Shown here in pieces: positions 34,186 through 44,145 of a stretch of DNA of 64,000 nt; positions within the stretch are counted from its first letter, which is position 1; the number at the start of each line of letters is the position of its first letter. The translations under genes were made by a program, and so were the position numbers. The stretch is from NCBI RefSeq assembly GCF_009739465.1, contig NZ_WHOM01000065.1, forward strand, positions 1 to 64,000. Direction: 5' to 3'. The notes under the pieces are model-generated. The model searched no databases. It was not told where the DNA came from and worked only from the letters and a program-made list of their open reading frames with translations. Origin of the DNA: Streptomyces apocyni (GTDB lineage Bacteria; Actinomycetota; Actinomycetes; Streptomycetales; Streptomycetaceae).

Positions 34186-35739
34186 ATGCAACACACCAGA
34201 CCCACGACCCGTCGTAACAGCCCACGCATCAGAGGCACCGTCGCCGCCGCGGCGGCGGCAGCCGTAGCCCTGCTCGGCCTCAACGCTCCCATCTCCCAGG
34301 CCGCTCCCGCGTCATCGGCACCGGCAGCGGCACCCGCGTCGACCCCTCTTCCGCCCGAACTCGAGGCGATCCGCGCGGCCGAGGCGACAAAGCTCTACGG
34401 CGACTCCGCCGAGCGCCCTATGAGCCAGCGTCAGACTGGCCTGATCTCACTCGGCGACAGTGAGATTTCAGGCGAGGGTGCCGGATCGTACGAACCCGGC
34501 ACGGACGGCCCCGACAACTGGTGCCACCGCTCGAAGGTCGCCGCGATCCACCGCACCGGCGTGCCCGCCGACCAGACGTACAACGTCGCCTGCTCCGGCG
34601 CGTCGTCCGGCAACATCAAGATCGGCGGCAGCAAGCAGTACGCCGACGAACTGGTGCAGAGCGACAGCCTCGCCATCAAGGCCAGGAACACGAAGATCAA
34701 GATGGTGCTGCTCGTCGCGGGCGCCAACGACGACCTCCAGTTCGGTCCCGTCATGACCGACTGCGTGGTCCGCTGGTTCACCTTCCAGGGCGCGTGCGAG
34801 CCCAAGTACGCCCCCGGCTGGCAGGGCCGGGTGGACGGCCTGAAGCCCAAGGTCGAGGACACGGTGGGTGATCTGCGTACCGTGATGCGCGACGCGGGGT
34901 ACGCGGACGACTCGTACAAGCTCGTCGTGATGAGCTACCCGAGCCCGATCGGCCCCGACATCTACGACAACCCCAACTACCCGGGCAAGATCCCCGGCGG
35001 CTGCACCGGCTACGACTCCGACGCGGCCTGGGGCCGCAACTACGCCGTACCCACCTTCGAGACCGGCATCAGGGCCGCCGCACGGGACAGCGGCGCCACC
35101 TACCTCGACAGCTCCCGGCTCTTCCACGGCCACGAGGTCTGCATGGAACAGACCTGGGCGCGCGGCCTCTACCTGGAGCTGAGCAACCCCTTCCCGCCGG
35201 ACGAGAACTCCGCCCGCCAGTCCTTCCACCCGAACGCCGCCGGCCACGGCGCCTTCGCCGCCTGCCTGACGCAGCTGTACGACTCCGGCCTGAACGAGGC
35301 CAGTTGCGTCGACCCGGCCAGCACGGGCAGCCCGAAGCTGTATCCGGGCGTCCTGAGCGAGAAGTTCGCCCCGCTGAAGAACGAGGCGACCGGCACCTGC
35401 GTCGACGCGGAGGGCGCCAGCAGCCGCAACGGCACGGACATCATCGGCTGGGACTGCTCGGGCGAGCGCCACCAGGGTTGGTGGTACGACAAGTCCACCA
35501 AGTCGCTGCACATCGAGCAGACCCACGACCGCTGCCTCGACGTCCCTGAAGGCACGTACACCGAGGGCGCCGCCCTCACCCTGTGGAACTGCCACGGCGG
35601 CGCCAACCAGCGCTTCACCAACGACTCGGGCACCCTGCGCCCGGCCGAGGCGAACGGCCTCTGCGTGACGCTGGCTTCACCCAAGGGCGCGGTGAAACTC
35701 CAGAAGTGCGACGGCTCAGCCAGCCAGCGCTTCGCGTAA
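34186..35739 (+). CDS. Secreted SGNH lipase/esterase with ricin-type beta-trefoil
   Basis: A 517-residue exported hydrolase. The signal peptide is about residues 1-40 (GTVAAAAAAAVALLGLNAPISQAAPA). The SGNH hydrolase domain (85-370) has block I ISLGDSEISGEG with the nucleophile Ser, Gly in SGASSGN, Asn in AGANDD, and block V FHPNAAGH with the catalytic His. Residues about 390-517 are a beta-trefoil lectin repeat (CVDAEGASSRNGTDIIGWDC, CLDVPEG...LTLWNCHGGANQRF). GGGGAGG (34174-34180) is an ideal ribosome site. It likely attacks esterified polysaccharide or lipid outside the cell. Confidence 0.88.
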   Translation: MQHTRPTTRRNSPRIRGTVAAAAAAAVALLGLNAPISQAAPASSAPAAAPASTPLPPELEAIRAAEATKLYGDSAERPMSQRQTGLISLGDSEISGEGAGSYEPGTDGPDNWCHRSKVAAIHRTGVPADQTYNVACSGASSGNIKIGGSKQYADELVQSDSLAIKARNTKIKMVLLVAGANDDLQFGPVMTDCVVRWFTFQGACEPKYAPGWQGRVDGLKPKVEDTVGDLRTVMRDAGYADDSYKLVVMSYPSPIGPDIYDNPNYPGKIPGGCTGYDSDAAWGRNYAVPTFETGIRAAARDSGATYLDSSRLFHGHEVCMEQTWARGLYLELSNPFPPDENSARQSFHPNAAGHGAFAACLTQLYDSGLNEASCVDPASTGSPKLYPGVLSEKFAPLKNEATGTCVDAEGASSRNGTDIIGWDCSGERHQGWWYDKSTKSLHIEQTHDRCLDVPEGTYTEGAALTLWNCHGGANQRFTNDSGTLRPAEANGLCVTLASPKGAVKLQKCDGSASQRFA

Positions 35740-35778
35740 CGAACGGCAACAGAACGGGAACAGAGCGTCCCCGCACAG

Positions 35779-35821
35779 CCGGAAGGTCCTGGTCGCAAGG
35801 CGGTGACCAGGACCTTTCCGG
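35779..35821 (+). terminator. Hairpin terminator after the lipase gene
   Basis: 35779-35794 pairs with 35805-35821 (16 bp with one bulged A). Confidence 0.85.
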
Positions 35822-35909
35822 CGTCCCGCGTGAGCTGGCGGGCTCATGGGCACGGCCGGACAATGAGAAGCGTGCCAAGAGGGGAACCCCGACTCCACAG
35901 GAGGCAGGC

Positions 35910-36425
35910 ATGTCCCGCGATTTCACGAGGATGGGCGCGCTCGGCGCCGCAGTGGTCGCCGCCGTTGCCTTCGGCGCCGCCCCGATCGCCGCCGCGGCCC
36001 CTGCCCAGCCAGACGGCGACCCCGACTTCACGCTGTACGCCAAGGAGGTCACCGGGGACGACGCGGAGCCCGAGCCGACCGAGCCACCCAAGGCGGGCGA
36101 CAGCTTCACCTTCGCCGACGACTTCTTCACCAGCAAGGATCAGGATGCGGAGAGGGCTGGCCGGGAGGGCGGGGTGTGCAACGTGGTGCGGACGAGCGAG
36201 CAGGGCGGGGAGATGATGTGCGTAGCCACTATGGTCCTGACCGGCGACCGTGGAGGTCAGCTCACCGGGCAGACGCTGCTGACGTACAGCCTGGCTGAGG
36301 AGGAAGGGCCCGCCTTCGACATCGCCATCACGGGTGGGACCGGCGACTTCGCCGACGCGCGGGGCGAAGTCCGGGCGGTTCCCGACGGGGAGTTCCAGCG
36401 GTTCGAGTTCCACCTCGCGGACTGA
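35910..36425 (+). CDS. Secreted allene-oxide-cyclase/dirigent-barrel-like protein
   Basis: A 171-residue exported protein. The signal peptide runs to about residue 32 (AAVVAAVAFGAAPIAAAAPA). The mature part matches the AOC-barrel/dirigent-like pattern found in streptomycetes: GDSFTFADDFFTS, GREGGVCNVVRTS, MMCVATMVLTGDRGGQLTGQTLLTYS and the glycine-rich ITGGTGDFADARGEV. Two Cys in the barrel could form a disulphide. In plants these barrels steer radical couplings or cyclise lipids; the bacterial role is unknown. AGGAGG is 5 bases upstream. A strong terminator follows. Confidence 0.72.
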   Translation: MSRDFTRMGALGAAVVAAVAFGAAPIAAAAPAQPDGDPDFTLYAKEVTGDDAEPEPTEPPKAGDSFTFADDFFTSKDQDAERAGREGGVCNVVRTSEQGGEMMCVATMVLTGDRGGQLTGQTLLTYSLAEEEGPAFDIAITGGTGDFADARGEVRAVPDGEFQRFEFHLAD

Positions 36426-36445
36426 GCGCGGTGACGCGGTGAGGT

Positions 36446-36472
36446 GAGGGGCCCCGTCGCGCGGGGCCCCTC
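36446..36472. terminator. Bidirectional GC-rich hairpin
   Basis: GAGGGGCCCCG (36446-36456) pairs with 36462-36472 around five bases, between two converging genes. Confidence 0.85.
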
Positions 36473-36489
36473 GGACCTGAGACTCGGTC

Positions 36490-36521
36490 GGCTCAGGCCC
36501 TGGGTCAGCCCAGGCCCTCGG

Positions 36522-36535
<14 letters not shown>
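36490..36535 (-). repeat. 17-bp-period repeats at the 3' end of the class I fumarase gene
   Basis: GGTCAGCCCAGGCCCT (36503-36518) and GGTCAGTCCAGGCCAG (36520-36535) are near copies with a partial third (36490-36501). The copy at 36520 holds the fumarase stop codon. Confidence 0.7.
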
Positions 36536-38198
<1,663 letters not shown>

Positions 38199-38311
38199 TA
38201 CGGCCATTCCTCACTCGGCAGACAGCGGCGCGACCTCCGTTGGTGGCGCGCGCACCAGCCTAGAGCGCCGGGTGCGGGCCAGGTCTGTGAGGTAAGGCTC
38301 AGTACCTCTAG

Positions 38312-38327
38312 TCGCGATCTATCGCGA
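38312..38327. promoter_or_regulatory. TCGCGAT-N2-ATCGCGA operator candidate
   Basis: A perfect inverted repeat with 7-base arms (38312-38318, 38321-38327) lies 18 bases before the DUF1707 gene and within its probable promoter. The matching regulator is not known to me. Confidence 0.5.
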
Positions 38328-38344
38328 GTCGGTAAGGTGGGGGC

Positions 38345-39025
38345 GTGGACCTCGAAAAGCACCCGCCTCAGGCACCACCAGCCCCTCAGGCACCACCAGC
38401 CACAGAGCTCCGTGCGTCGGACGCCGACCGCGACCGCACCGCGGACATCCTCCGCGAGGCGCTCGCGGAGGGCCGTCTGACCGCCGAGGAGCACTCCGAG
38501 CGGGTGGACGGGGTGTACCGCGCCAAGACCGTGGCCGAACTAGCACCGCTCGTCCAGGACCTGCCCACGCCGCGCGAACGCCATCAGAGCGCCCAGGTCA
38601 ATGCCTACGCGCCACCCCGTACGGGTGTTCCGGCGACCGCGGACGAGAACCTGGTCGCGGTGTTCAGCAGCTCGACCCGTAAGGGCCGGTGGCGGGTGGC
38701 CCGCAGGACCCACGCGTACGCCATCTTCGGCAACGTGGAGATCGACCTGACGGAGGCGATCTTCGAGCATCAGCGGGTGGTCATCAAGGCGGTCTCCGTC
38801 TTCGGCAACGTCGAGGTGACCGTCCCGGAGAACATCTCGCTGCACGGCAGCGGCAGCGGGGTCTTCGGCAACTTCGAGGTCGAGACGCTGGACTCGGGCA
38901 ACCCGCAGGCCCCGCTCGTTTTCGTCGACGGATACGCGGTGCTGGGCAACATCGAGGCGAAGCCCAAGCGCGGCAAGCTCATCCAGGATCTGAGCGACCG
39001 GCTGCGTAAGCATTTCGGCCACTGA
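38345..39025 (+). CDS. DUF1707 and LiaF-like (cell-wall response) domain protein
   Basis: A 226-residue protein. Residues 22-75 are a DUF1707 domain (LRASDADRDRTADILREALAEGRLTAEEHSERVDGVYRAKTVAELAPLVQDLP). The C-terminal half is a repetitive beta structure with three similar strands (AIFGNVEIDL, SVFGNVEVTVPE, VFGNFEVETL), as in LiaF-type proteins linked to envelope stress. It has no clear membrane helix. The GTG start at 38345 follows GGTAAGGTGGGGGC. It is divergent from the fumarase gene; a palindrome sits in the promoter. Confidence 0.8.
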   Translation: MDLEKHPPQAPPAPQAPPATELRASDADRDRTADILREALAEGRLTAEEHSERVDGVYRAKTVAELAPLVQDLPTPRERHQSAQVNAYAPPRTGVPATADENLVAVFSSSTRKGRWRVARRTHAYAIFGNVEIDLTEAIFEHQRVVIKAVSVFGNVEVTVPENISLHGSGSGVFGNFEVETLDSGNPQAPLVFVDGYAVLGNIEAKPKRGKLIQDLSDRLRKHFGH

Positions 39026-39250
39026 GGCAGGTCTCTCAGGCCCCGGCGGCGGTGACGGCGGTTGTGACAGTGACGGGTGACGGGTGACGCTGACGGAAAG
39101 GCTGAAACGAGTCTGGACGCGCCCGGATGCGGGGGCCGGGATTCCGCGCCTCTCCCACGCGTCGGAACTCAGTGCATAGGCCCGCGCACAGTGGGTAGGC
39201 CTTGCCGCATCCTCTCCCGCTCGCGAAGCCGTCGTCGCAAGGAGTAGACC

Positions 39251-39709
39251 GTGCTGCAACCGCCGCATCAGTCCCTGCAGGTCGCCGCCGTGTCGGCCGA
39301 TGGGGTATCCCCTGCTCGAGCGGAGTCGAGAGCCTACGGAAGGGTGCCGACGCCGAGGTCCGCGCCGCCCTCGACGCGGACGCCGACGCCGCCGCCGACA
39401 CGAGACCAGGAAACCCCGTGGCATACGGCGGCCGTGTGCCGCCGGGATGAAGCGGGGCTGTTCTTCGCCCCGTCCAAGGAGCCGACGGCCGCGCGGCTGT
39501 CCCGCGAGGATGCCGCGAAGCGGGTGTGCGCGGGCTGCCCCGTGATGGTCGAGTGCCGCGAGCACGCCCTGCTGCAGCCCGAGCCGTACGGCGTGTGGGG
39601 CGGGCTGACCGCCGCTGAGCGCCGGGTCGTGCTGACCCGCCGCCGTCGCCGCGACATGGAACTGCAGAACGCGTCGCGCACGGCAGGGCAGGTCGCGGCC
39701 GCCGGTTAG
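39251..39709 (+). CDS. WhiB-family iron-sulphur regulator (WblI-like)
   Basis: A 152-residue WhiB-like protein. Four cluster ligands are Cys63, Cys93, Cys96 and Cys102, followed by the GVWGG turn (114-118) and a basic tail TRRRRRDME. WhiB proteins hold a [4Fe-4S] cluster and act with the main sigma factor. By gene order (fumarase, DUF1707, this gene, glpX) it may be the counterpart of S. coelicolor wblI; this is from memory. The segment 18-50 is rich in Ser/Pro/Arg/Thr and coincides with a CTCGA-hairpin repeat in the DNA, which looks like an in-frame insertion. AAGGAG precedes the GTG start. Confidence 0.87.
   Translation: MLQPPHQSLQVAAVSADGVSPARAESRAYGRVPTPRSAPPSTRTPTPPPTRDQETPWHTAAVCRRDEAGLFFAPSKEPTAARLSREDAAKRVCAGCPVMVECREHALLQPEPYGVWGGLTAAERRVVLTRRRRRDMELQNASRTAGQVAAAG
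39302..39330 (+). repeat. Streptomyces-type dispersed hairpin element inside a coding region
   Basis: GGGGTATCCCC (39302-39312) followed by CTCGA (39315-39319) and TCGAG (39326-39330). From memory, this double-hairpin string resembles a repeat scattered between Streptomyces genes. Here it lies in the WhiB-like coding sequence. Confidence 0.5.
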
Positions 39710-39752
39710 CCGCTACGCGAGCGACAGCGCAGCGCATGCATGGAAGCGAATA

Positions 39753-39788
39753 AAGGGGGGCGCCCTCCGCACAAAGGGCGCCCCCCTT
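39753..39788. terminator. Bidirectional terminator with 14-bp perfect stem
   Basis: 39753-39766 pairs with 39775-39788, between the converging WhiB-like and glpX genes. Confidence 0.92.
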
Positions 39789-39864
39789 CGCGTACGCGCT
39801 CCCGAATGTGCTTCGGTGCGCGCGCCGCTCGCTGTGCTGCTTGCTGTCTTGCTTGCCTGCCCCG

Positions 39865-40896
39865 CTACTTCGCGCGGTCGAAGTCGATGGCGCTGTAGGC
39901 GCGCAGTTTCGACAGCCGGTGCGTCGAGTCGATCTGGCGGATGGTGCCCGACTTGGAGCGCATCACCAGCGACTGCGTGGTGGCGGTCTCGGCGCTGTAG
40001 CGCACCCCGCGCAGCAGTTCGCCGTCGGTGATGCCGGTCGCCACGAAGAAGACGTTGTCGCCGGAGACCAGGTCGCCGGTGTAGAGCACCCGGTCCAGGT
40101 CGTGTCCGGCGTCGATGGCGCGCTGCTTCTCGGCCTCGTCCTTGGGCCAGAGCTTGCCCTGGATGGTGCCGCCCAGGCACTTGATGGCGCAGGCGCTGAT
40201 GATGCCCTCGGGGGTGCCGCCGATCCCCATCAGCAGGTCGACGCCGGTGCCCTCGCGTACCGCCATGATCGAACCGGCCACGTCGCCGTCGGAGATGAAC
40301 TGGATACGGGCGCCGGTCTCCCGGATCTCCTTGACGATGCCCTCGTGGCGCGGGCGGTCGAGGATCATCACGGTGACGTCCTCGGGGGCGGACTTCTTGG
40401 CCTTGGCGACCCGGCGGATGTTCACCGAGGCCGGGGCGTTAATGTCCACGTAGTCAGCGGCTTCGGGCCCGGTGACCAGCTTGTCCATGTAGAAGACCGC
40501 GGACGGGTCGAACATGGTGCCGCGGTCGGCGGCGGCCAGTACGGCGATGGCGTTGGGCATGCCCTTGGCGCAGAGCGTGGTGCCGTCGATGGGATCGACC
40601 GCGATGTCGACCTCGGCTCCGGTGCCGTCGCCGATCCGCTCGCCGTTGAAGAGCATCGGCGCTTCGTCCTTCTCGCCTTCGCCGATGACGACGATGCCGT
40701 TCATCGAGACGGTGTGGACCAGGGTGCGCATGGCCCGGACCGCGGCACCGTCGGCGCCGATCTTCTCGCCCCGGCCCACCCAGCGGCCGGCGGCCATGGC
40801 GGCGGCCTCGGTGACCCGGACGAGCTCCAGGGCGAGGTTGCGGTCGGGGGCTTCGGGGGAGACCTCGAGTTCGGACGGGAGATGATGCTCGGTCAT
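39865..40896 (-). CDS. glpX: Class II fructose-1,6-bisphosphatase (GlpX)
   Basis: A 343-residue enzyme of gluconeogenesis that hydrolyses fructose 1,6-bisphosphate. The metal site is visible in VIGEGEKDEAPMLFNGE and VDIAVDPIDGTTLCAKG, and GIGGTPEGIISACAIKCLGG is characteristic of GlpX. A GTG at 40905 is in frame, but AAAGG is better placed for the ATG at 40896 (MTEHHLPSE). Actinobacteria usually rely on this class as their only FBPase. Confidence 0.95.
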   Translation of the reverse strand: MTEHHLPSELEVSPEAPDRNLALELVRVTEAAAMAAGRWVGRGEKIGADGAAVRAMRTLVHTVSMNGIVVIGEGEKDEAPMLFNGERIGDGTGAEVDIAVDPIDGTTLCAKGMPNAIAVLAAADRGTMFDPSAVFYMDKLVTGPEAADYVDINAPASVNIRRVAKAKKSAPEDVTVMILDRPRHEGIVKEIRETGARIQFISDGDVAGSIMAVREGTGVDLLMGIGGTPEGIISACAIKCLGGTIQGKLWPKDEAEKQRAIDAGHDLDRVLYTGDLVSGDNVFFVATGITDGELLRGVRYSAETATTQSLVMRSKSGTIRQIDSTHRLSKLRAYSAIDFDRAK

Positions 40897-41046
40897 CGAG
40901 CGCACCTTTCGTGATACGGCGACGGCCGGAGGAGGGTGATGCAGCTGACTCTATCGGCAGGTCGACAAATTGAGCAGAGCGGGTCACGCATGAGCGCGGG
41001 TGGGGGGCCGTGCTGGGCGTCGGCGGACACCTGCGACGATGGGGGC

Positions 41047-41577
41047 GTGGCAGGTATGAAAGGCAAGCAGACGGTCCGGGACATGGTGCTGTCCATGGTG
41101 GCCATCGGCGCGGTCGTCGCGGTCATCTACGTCTTCCTCCCCCGCGACGAGTCCCAGGACCCGCTGGAGCGGAAGAACTACACGGTCGAGCTGGCGACGG
41201 CGCAGCGCGCCACGAGCTACCCGGTGGTCGCGCCCGAGGGGCTTTCCGATGACTGGAAGGCGACGTCGGTGCGCTTCAAGGCCGTTGACGACCAGGCCTG
41301 GCACCTGGGCTTCCTGTCGCCGGAGCGCGAGTACGTGGGGATTGAGCAGTCCGTGGCGACGCCGCGCAAGTTCATCGACAACGTCACCCACGGCGCCGAG
41401 GAGACCGCACGCACCGAGCGGATCGGCGGCGAGGACTGGAAGCGGTACGAGGGTCCGAAGTACGACGCCCTGGTGTACGAGGGTGACGGCTATACGACGG
41501 TGGTGACGGGTACCGCGCCGTTCGAGGACCTGACGAAGGTGGCCACGTCGCTCAAGGGCCCTGACCCGGCGAAGTGA
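41047..41577 (+). CDS. DUF4245 membrane-anchored protein
   Basis: A 176-residue protein with a single N-terminal membrane helix (VLSMVAIGAVVAVIYVFLP, about 13-31) and an extracytoplasmic domain typical of DUF4245 (YPVVAPEGLSDDWKATSVRF, EREYVGIEQSV, GAEETARTERIGGEDWKRYEG). Function unknown; it is a conserved actinobacterial neighbour of glpX. GTG at 41047 chosen over ATG 41056 because a G-rich ribosome site precedes it. Three 16-bp repeats and a very strong terminator follow. Confidence 0.8.
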   Translation: MAGMKGKQTVRDMVLSMVAIGAVVAVIYVFLPRDESQDPLERKNYTVELATAQRATSYPVVAPEGLSDDWKATSVRFKAVDDQAWHLGFLSPEREYVGIEQSVATPRKFIDNVTHGAEETARTERIGGEDWKRYEGPKYDALVYEGDGYTTVVTGTAPFEDLTKVATSLKGPDPAK

Positions 41578-41586
41578 TCTGACCTG

Positions 41587-41634
41587 CGGGTCTGTAGACA
41601 TGTGGGCCTGTAGGCATGCGGGTCTGTAGACATG
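41587..41634 (+). repeat. Three tandem 16-bp repeats between stop codon and terminator
   Basis: CGGGTCTGTAGACATG at 41587 and 41619 are identical; the middle copy (41603) differs at three bases. The repeat's last CATG forms the base of the terminator stem. Confidence 0.88.
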
Positions 41635-41675
41635 GTGAAGGGCCCCCGGCGGTTGCCGGGGGCCCTTCACCATGT
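41630..41675. terminator. Terminator with 21-bp perfect stem
   Basis: 41630-41650 pairs perfectly with 41655-41675 around GGTT, between two converging genes. Confidence 0.95.
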
Positions 41676-41710
41676 GCGGGCACTGATCAAACAGCGATGA
41701 CGCTGTCGAC

Positions 41711-42301
41711 TCAGACGGTCGTGACGACCTCGTCGTAGTCCAGGCGAGGCAGACGCGGGTACCAGGCGTCCGGGCCGGGCTTGCCGATGTTGACGACCAT
41801 CAGCGGGGTGTGGTCGTCGTCCAGGAACTCCTTCTGGAGACCGGCGTGGTCGAAGCCGTTCATCGGCCCAGCGGCGAAACCGGCGGCGCGCACGCCGACG
41901 AGGAAGTAAGCGGCCTGCAGCGAGCCGTTCAGCATGGCGGACTGCTCGCGGACCGGGCGCTCGGAGAAGTAGAGGTCCTTGATGTCGGGCATCGGGGGGA
42001 GCAGCCGGGGGAGCTCCTCGTGGAACTCGTTGTCCGTGGAGAGGATGGCGACCAGCGGCGCGGCGGCGGTCTTCGCGCGGTTGCCCTCGGCCATGTGCTT
42101 GACCAGGCGCTCGCGGGCCTCGGGGGAGCGGACCAGGGTGATGCGCAGCGGGGTCTGGTTAAAGGCGGTGGGGCCGAACTTCACCAGTTCGTAGATCGCC
42201 TGGACCTGCTCCTCGGTGACGGGCTCGTCAGTGAAGGCGCTGGCGGAGCGGGCCTCGCGGAAGAGGAGGTCCTGGGCGGCGGGGTCAAGTACGAGGGACA
42301 T
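41711..42301 (-). CDS. Nitroreductase-fold oxidoreductase, RutE / malonic semialdehyde reductase type
   Basis: A 196-residue flavoprotein with the FMN-binding pattern of the RutE group (LLFREARSASAFTDEPVTEEQVQAIYELVKFGPTAFNQTPLRITLVRS, and GFAAGPMNGFDHAGLQKEF). RutE reduces malonic semialdehyde to 3-hydroxypropionate; the S. coelicolor-type homologues are generally annotated the same way. The longer frame to 42352 lacks a ribosome site; AGAAGG is well placed for ATG 42301. No rut operon is nearby, so the physiological substrate is open. Confidence 0.85.
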   Translation of the reverse strand: MSLVLDPAAQDLLFREARSASAFTDEPVTEEQVQAIYELVKFGPTAFNQTPLRITLVRSPEARERLVKHMAEGNRAKTAAAPLVAILSTDNEFHEELPRLLPPMPDIKDLYFSERPVREQSAMLNGSLQAAYFLVGVRAAGFAAGPMNGFDHAGLQKEFLDDDHTPLMVVNIGKPGPDAWYPRLPRLDYDEVVTTV

Positions 42302-42466
42302 TCGACAACCTTCTCGCAGGCGAATAACGGGTGGCGGATCATGCTTGCTCACACAAGCGTACGCCGATTACGTTGAACCTTCAACAACAATAAGGCCTTG
42401 GGTGATCTACGCCTCACGATCAGTGATCAAGGTGAACGGGAGATGTACGGAAACGGAGGGATACGT

Positions 42467-42778
42467 TCAGCCGTCCGCCGCGGCTGCGGCGCTCCCGGCG
42501 TCGTCGGCCCGGCCCGCGTCCCCCCGGCCGTCGTCGCCCCCGTCGCTCTCGCCGGGCTCGGCCAGCGCCGCGTCCAGTCGCTCGCGCGCGCCCTCCAGCC
42601 AGCGGCGGCACACCCGGGCCAGCTCCTCGCCGCGCTCCCAGAGGGCGAGGGACTCCTCCAGCGTGGTGCCGCCCGTCTCCAGGCGACGCACCACATCGAT
42701 CAGTTCGTCCCGCGCCTGCTCGTACCCGAGCGCGTCCGCTGCGGAGTCGGCTGAGGTCGGGCCCTGCGTCGTGGTCAT
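42467..42778 (-). CDS. xseB: Exonuclease VII small subunit
   Basis: A 103-residue protein with the helical XseB core ALGYEQARDELIDVVRRLETGGTTLEESLALWERGEELARVCRRWLEGARERLDAAL. It binds XseA in several copies and is needed for nuclease activity. It follows xseA in the same direction after a 128-base gap that contains a 19-bp tandem array. The tail beyond residue 75 is acidic, low-complexity and probably disordered. Confidence 0.92.
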   Translation of the reverse strand: MTTTQGPTSADSAADALGYEQARDELIDVVRRLETGGTTLEESLALWERGEELARVCRRWLEGARERLDAALAEPGESDGGDDGRGDAGRADDAGSAAAAADG

Positions 42779-42840
42779 GTGCTCCACCCTAAGTCCGGGG
42801 TACGACAGTCCGGGCTACGCCAGAAGGCCCGGGCTCGGCG

Positions 42841-42916
42841 GCCCGACGGTCACTGGGCCGCCTGACGGTCACTGGGCCGCCCGACGGTCACCCGGCCGCC
42901 CGACGGTCACTCGGCG
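42841..42916 (-). repeat. Four tandem 19-bp units carrying the xseA stop codon
   Basis: Units begin at 42841, 42860, 42879 and 42898, each of the form GCCCGACGGTCACNNGGCC. The fourth unit is the 3' end of xseA, its TCA (42907-42909) being the complement of the stop; the rest fill the xseA-xseB gap. Confidence 0.92.
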
Positions 42917-44115
42917 ACCCGTACCGTGAACTCGCCCTCGGCGACCCGCGCGCGCAGCGCCTCGTCCGCCGTGACCTCGTCCGGCTCCCGCACCACATGG
43001 CCGTCGGCCTTCTGCAGCACCGCGTACCCGCGCCGCAGGGTCGCCGCGGGTGAAAGGGCCACCACGCGCGCGTGGGTGTGGGTCAGCTCCGACTCGGCGC
43101 GATCCAGCAGATGGCCGAGGGTGCGCCGACTGCGGCCGAGCAGCGTCGCGACGTGCTCCTCGCGCTCCTCGACCATCCGGTGCGGGTGCTCCATCGAGGG
43201 CCGGGACATCGCCACCGCGAGCCCGTGCTCCTCGCGCTCGAGCCGGTGATGCACGGCCCGACGCGCCCGGTCGCGCAGCAACCGCACCCGCTCGTACTCC
43301 TCGCCCACGTCCGGTACGACCTTCTTGGCCGCGTCCGTCGGCGTGGAGGCGCGCAGGTCAGCCACCAGGTCCAGCAGCGGCGAGTCGGGCTCGTGCCCGA
43401 TGGCCGAGACCACCGGCGTACGGCAGGTCGCGACCGTACGCAGCAGCTGCTCGTCCGAGAACGGCAGCAGGTCCTCCACGCTGCCGCCGCCCCGCGCCAC
43501 GATGATCACATCCACGGCATCCAGCGCGTCGAGCTCCTTGACCGCCTGGGTGACCTGCGCGACCGCCTGCACGCCCTGCACCGGGACGTTCCGCACCTCG
43601 AAGCGGACCGCGGGCCAGCGGTGTCTGGCGTTCTCCAGCACATCGCGCTCGGCCGCCGACGCCCGGCCGCAGACCAGGCCGATCAGCTGCGGCAGAAACG
43701 GCAGCGCCTTCTTCCGCTCGGCCGCGAACAACCCCTCCTTGGCCAGCGCCTTCTTCAGCTGCTCCAGCCTGGCGAGCAGCTCACCGACCCCCACCGGCCT
43801 TATCTCGGTCGCGCGCAGCGACAGCTGCCCGCGCGGCGCGTACCACTCGGGCTTCGCGAGGACGACGACGCGGGCTCCCTCGGACACCACGTCGGCGACC
43901 GCGTCGAACACCTTGCGGTAGCAGGTGACGCTCACCGAGATGTCGTGCGACGGGTCGCGCAGGGTCAGGAAGACCACCCCGGCCCCGGGCCGCCGGGACA
44001 ACTGAGTGATCTGCCCCTCGACCCACACGGCACCCAGCCGGTCGATCCAGCCCCCGATGAGCCGCGAGATCTCGCCGACGGGGAGCGGGGCGTCCGCGGA
44101 CGTGTGCACAGCCAT
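42907..44115 (-). CDS. xseA: Exonuclease VII large subunit
   Basis: A 402-residue catalytic subunit that degrades single-stranded DNA to oligonucleotides. The N-terminal OB fold (18-110) shows WVEGQITQLSRRPGAGVVFLTLRD; the nuclease region has IGLVCGRASAAERDVLENARHRWP, the conserved VDVIIVARGGGSVEDLLPFSDE and SAIGHEPDSPLLDLVADLRASTPTDAA. The C-terminal coiled coil binds XseB. The start at ATG 44115 is supported by the OB-fold beginning. Confidence 0.95.
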   Translation of the reverse strand: MAVHTSADAPLPVGEISRLIGGWIDRLGAVWVEGQITQLSRRPGAGVVFLTLRDPSHDISVSVTCYRKVFDAVADVVSEGARVVVLAKPEWYAPRGQLSLRATEIRPVGVGELLARLEQLKKALAKEGLFAAERKKALPFLPQLIGLVCGRASAAERDVLENARHRWPAVRFEVRNVPVQGVQAVAQVTQAVKELDALDAVDVIIVARGGGSVEDLLPFSDEQLLRTVATCRTPVVSAIGHEPDSPLLDLVADLRASTPTDAAKKVVPDVGEEYERVRLLRDRARRAVHHRLEREEHGLAVAMSRPSMEHPHRMVEEREEHVATLLGRSRRTLGHLLDRAESELTHTHARVVALSPAATLRRGYAVLQKADGHVVREPDEVTADEALRARVAEGEFTVRVAE

Positions 44116-44145
44116 GCCCCGGAGCGTAGTCGCAGGGACTGACAG

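Noticed and set aside
42841..42916. CRISPR-like array
   Set aside because: Units of 19 bp adjoin directly without spacers, only four copies, no cas genes.
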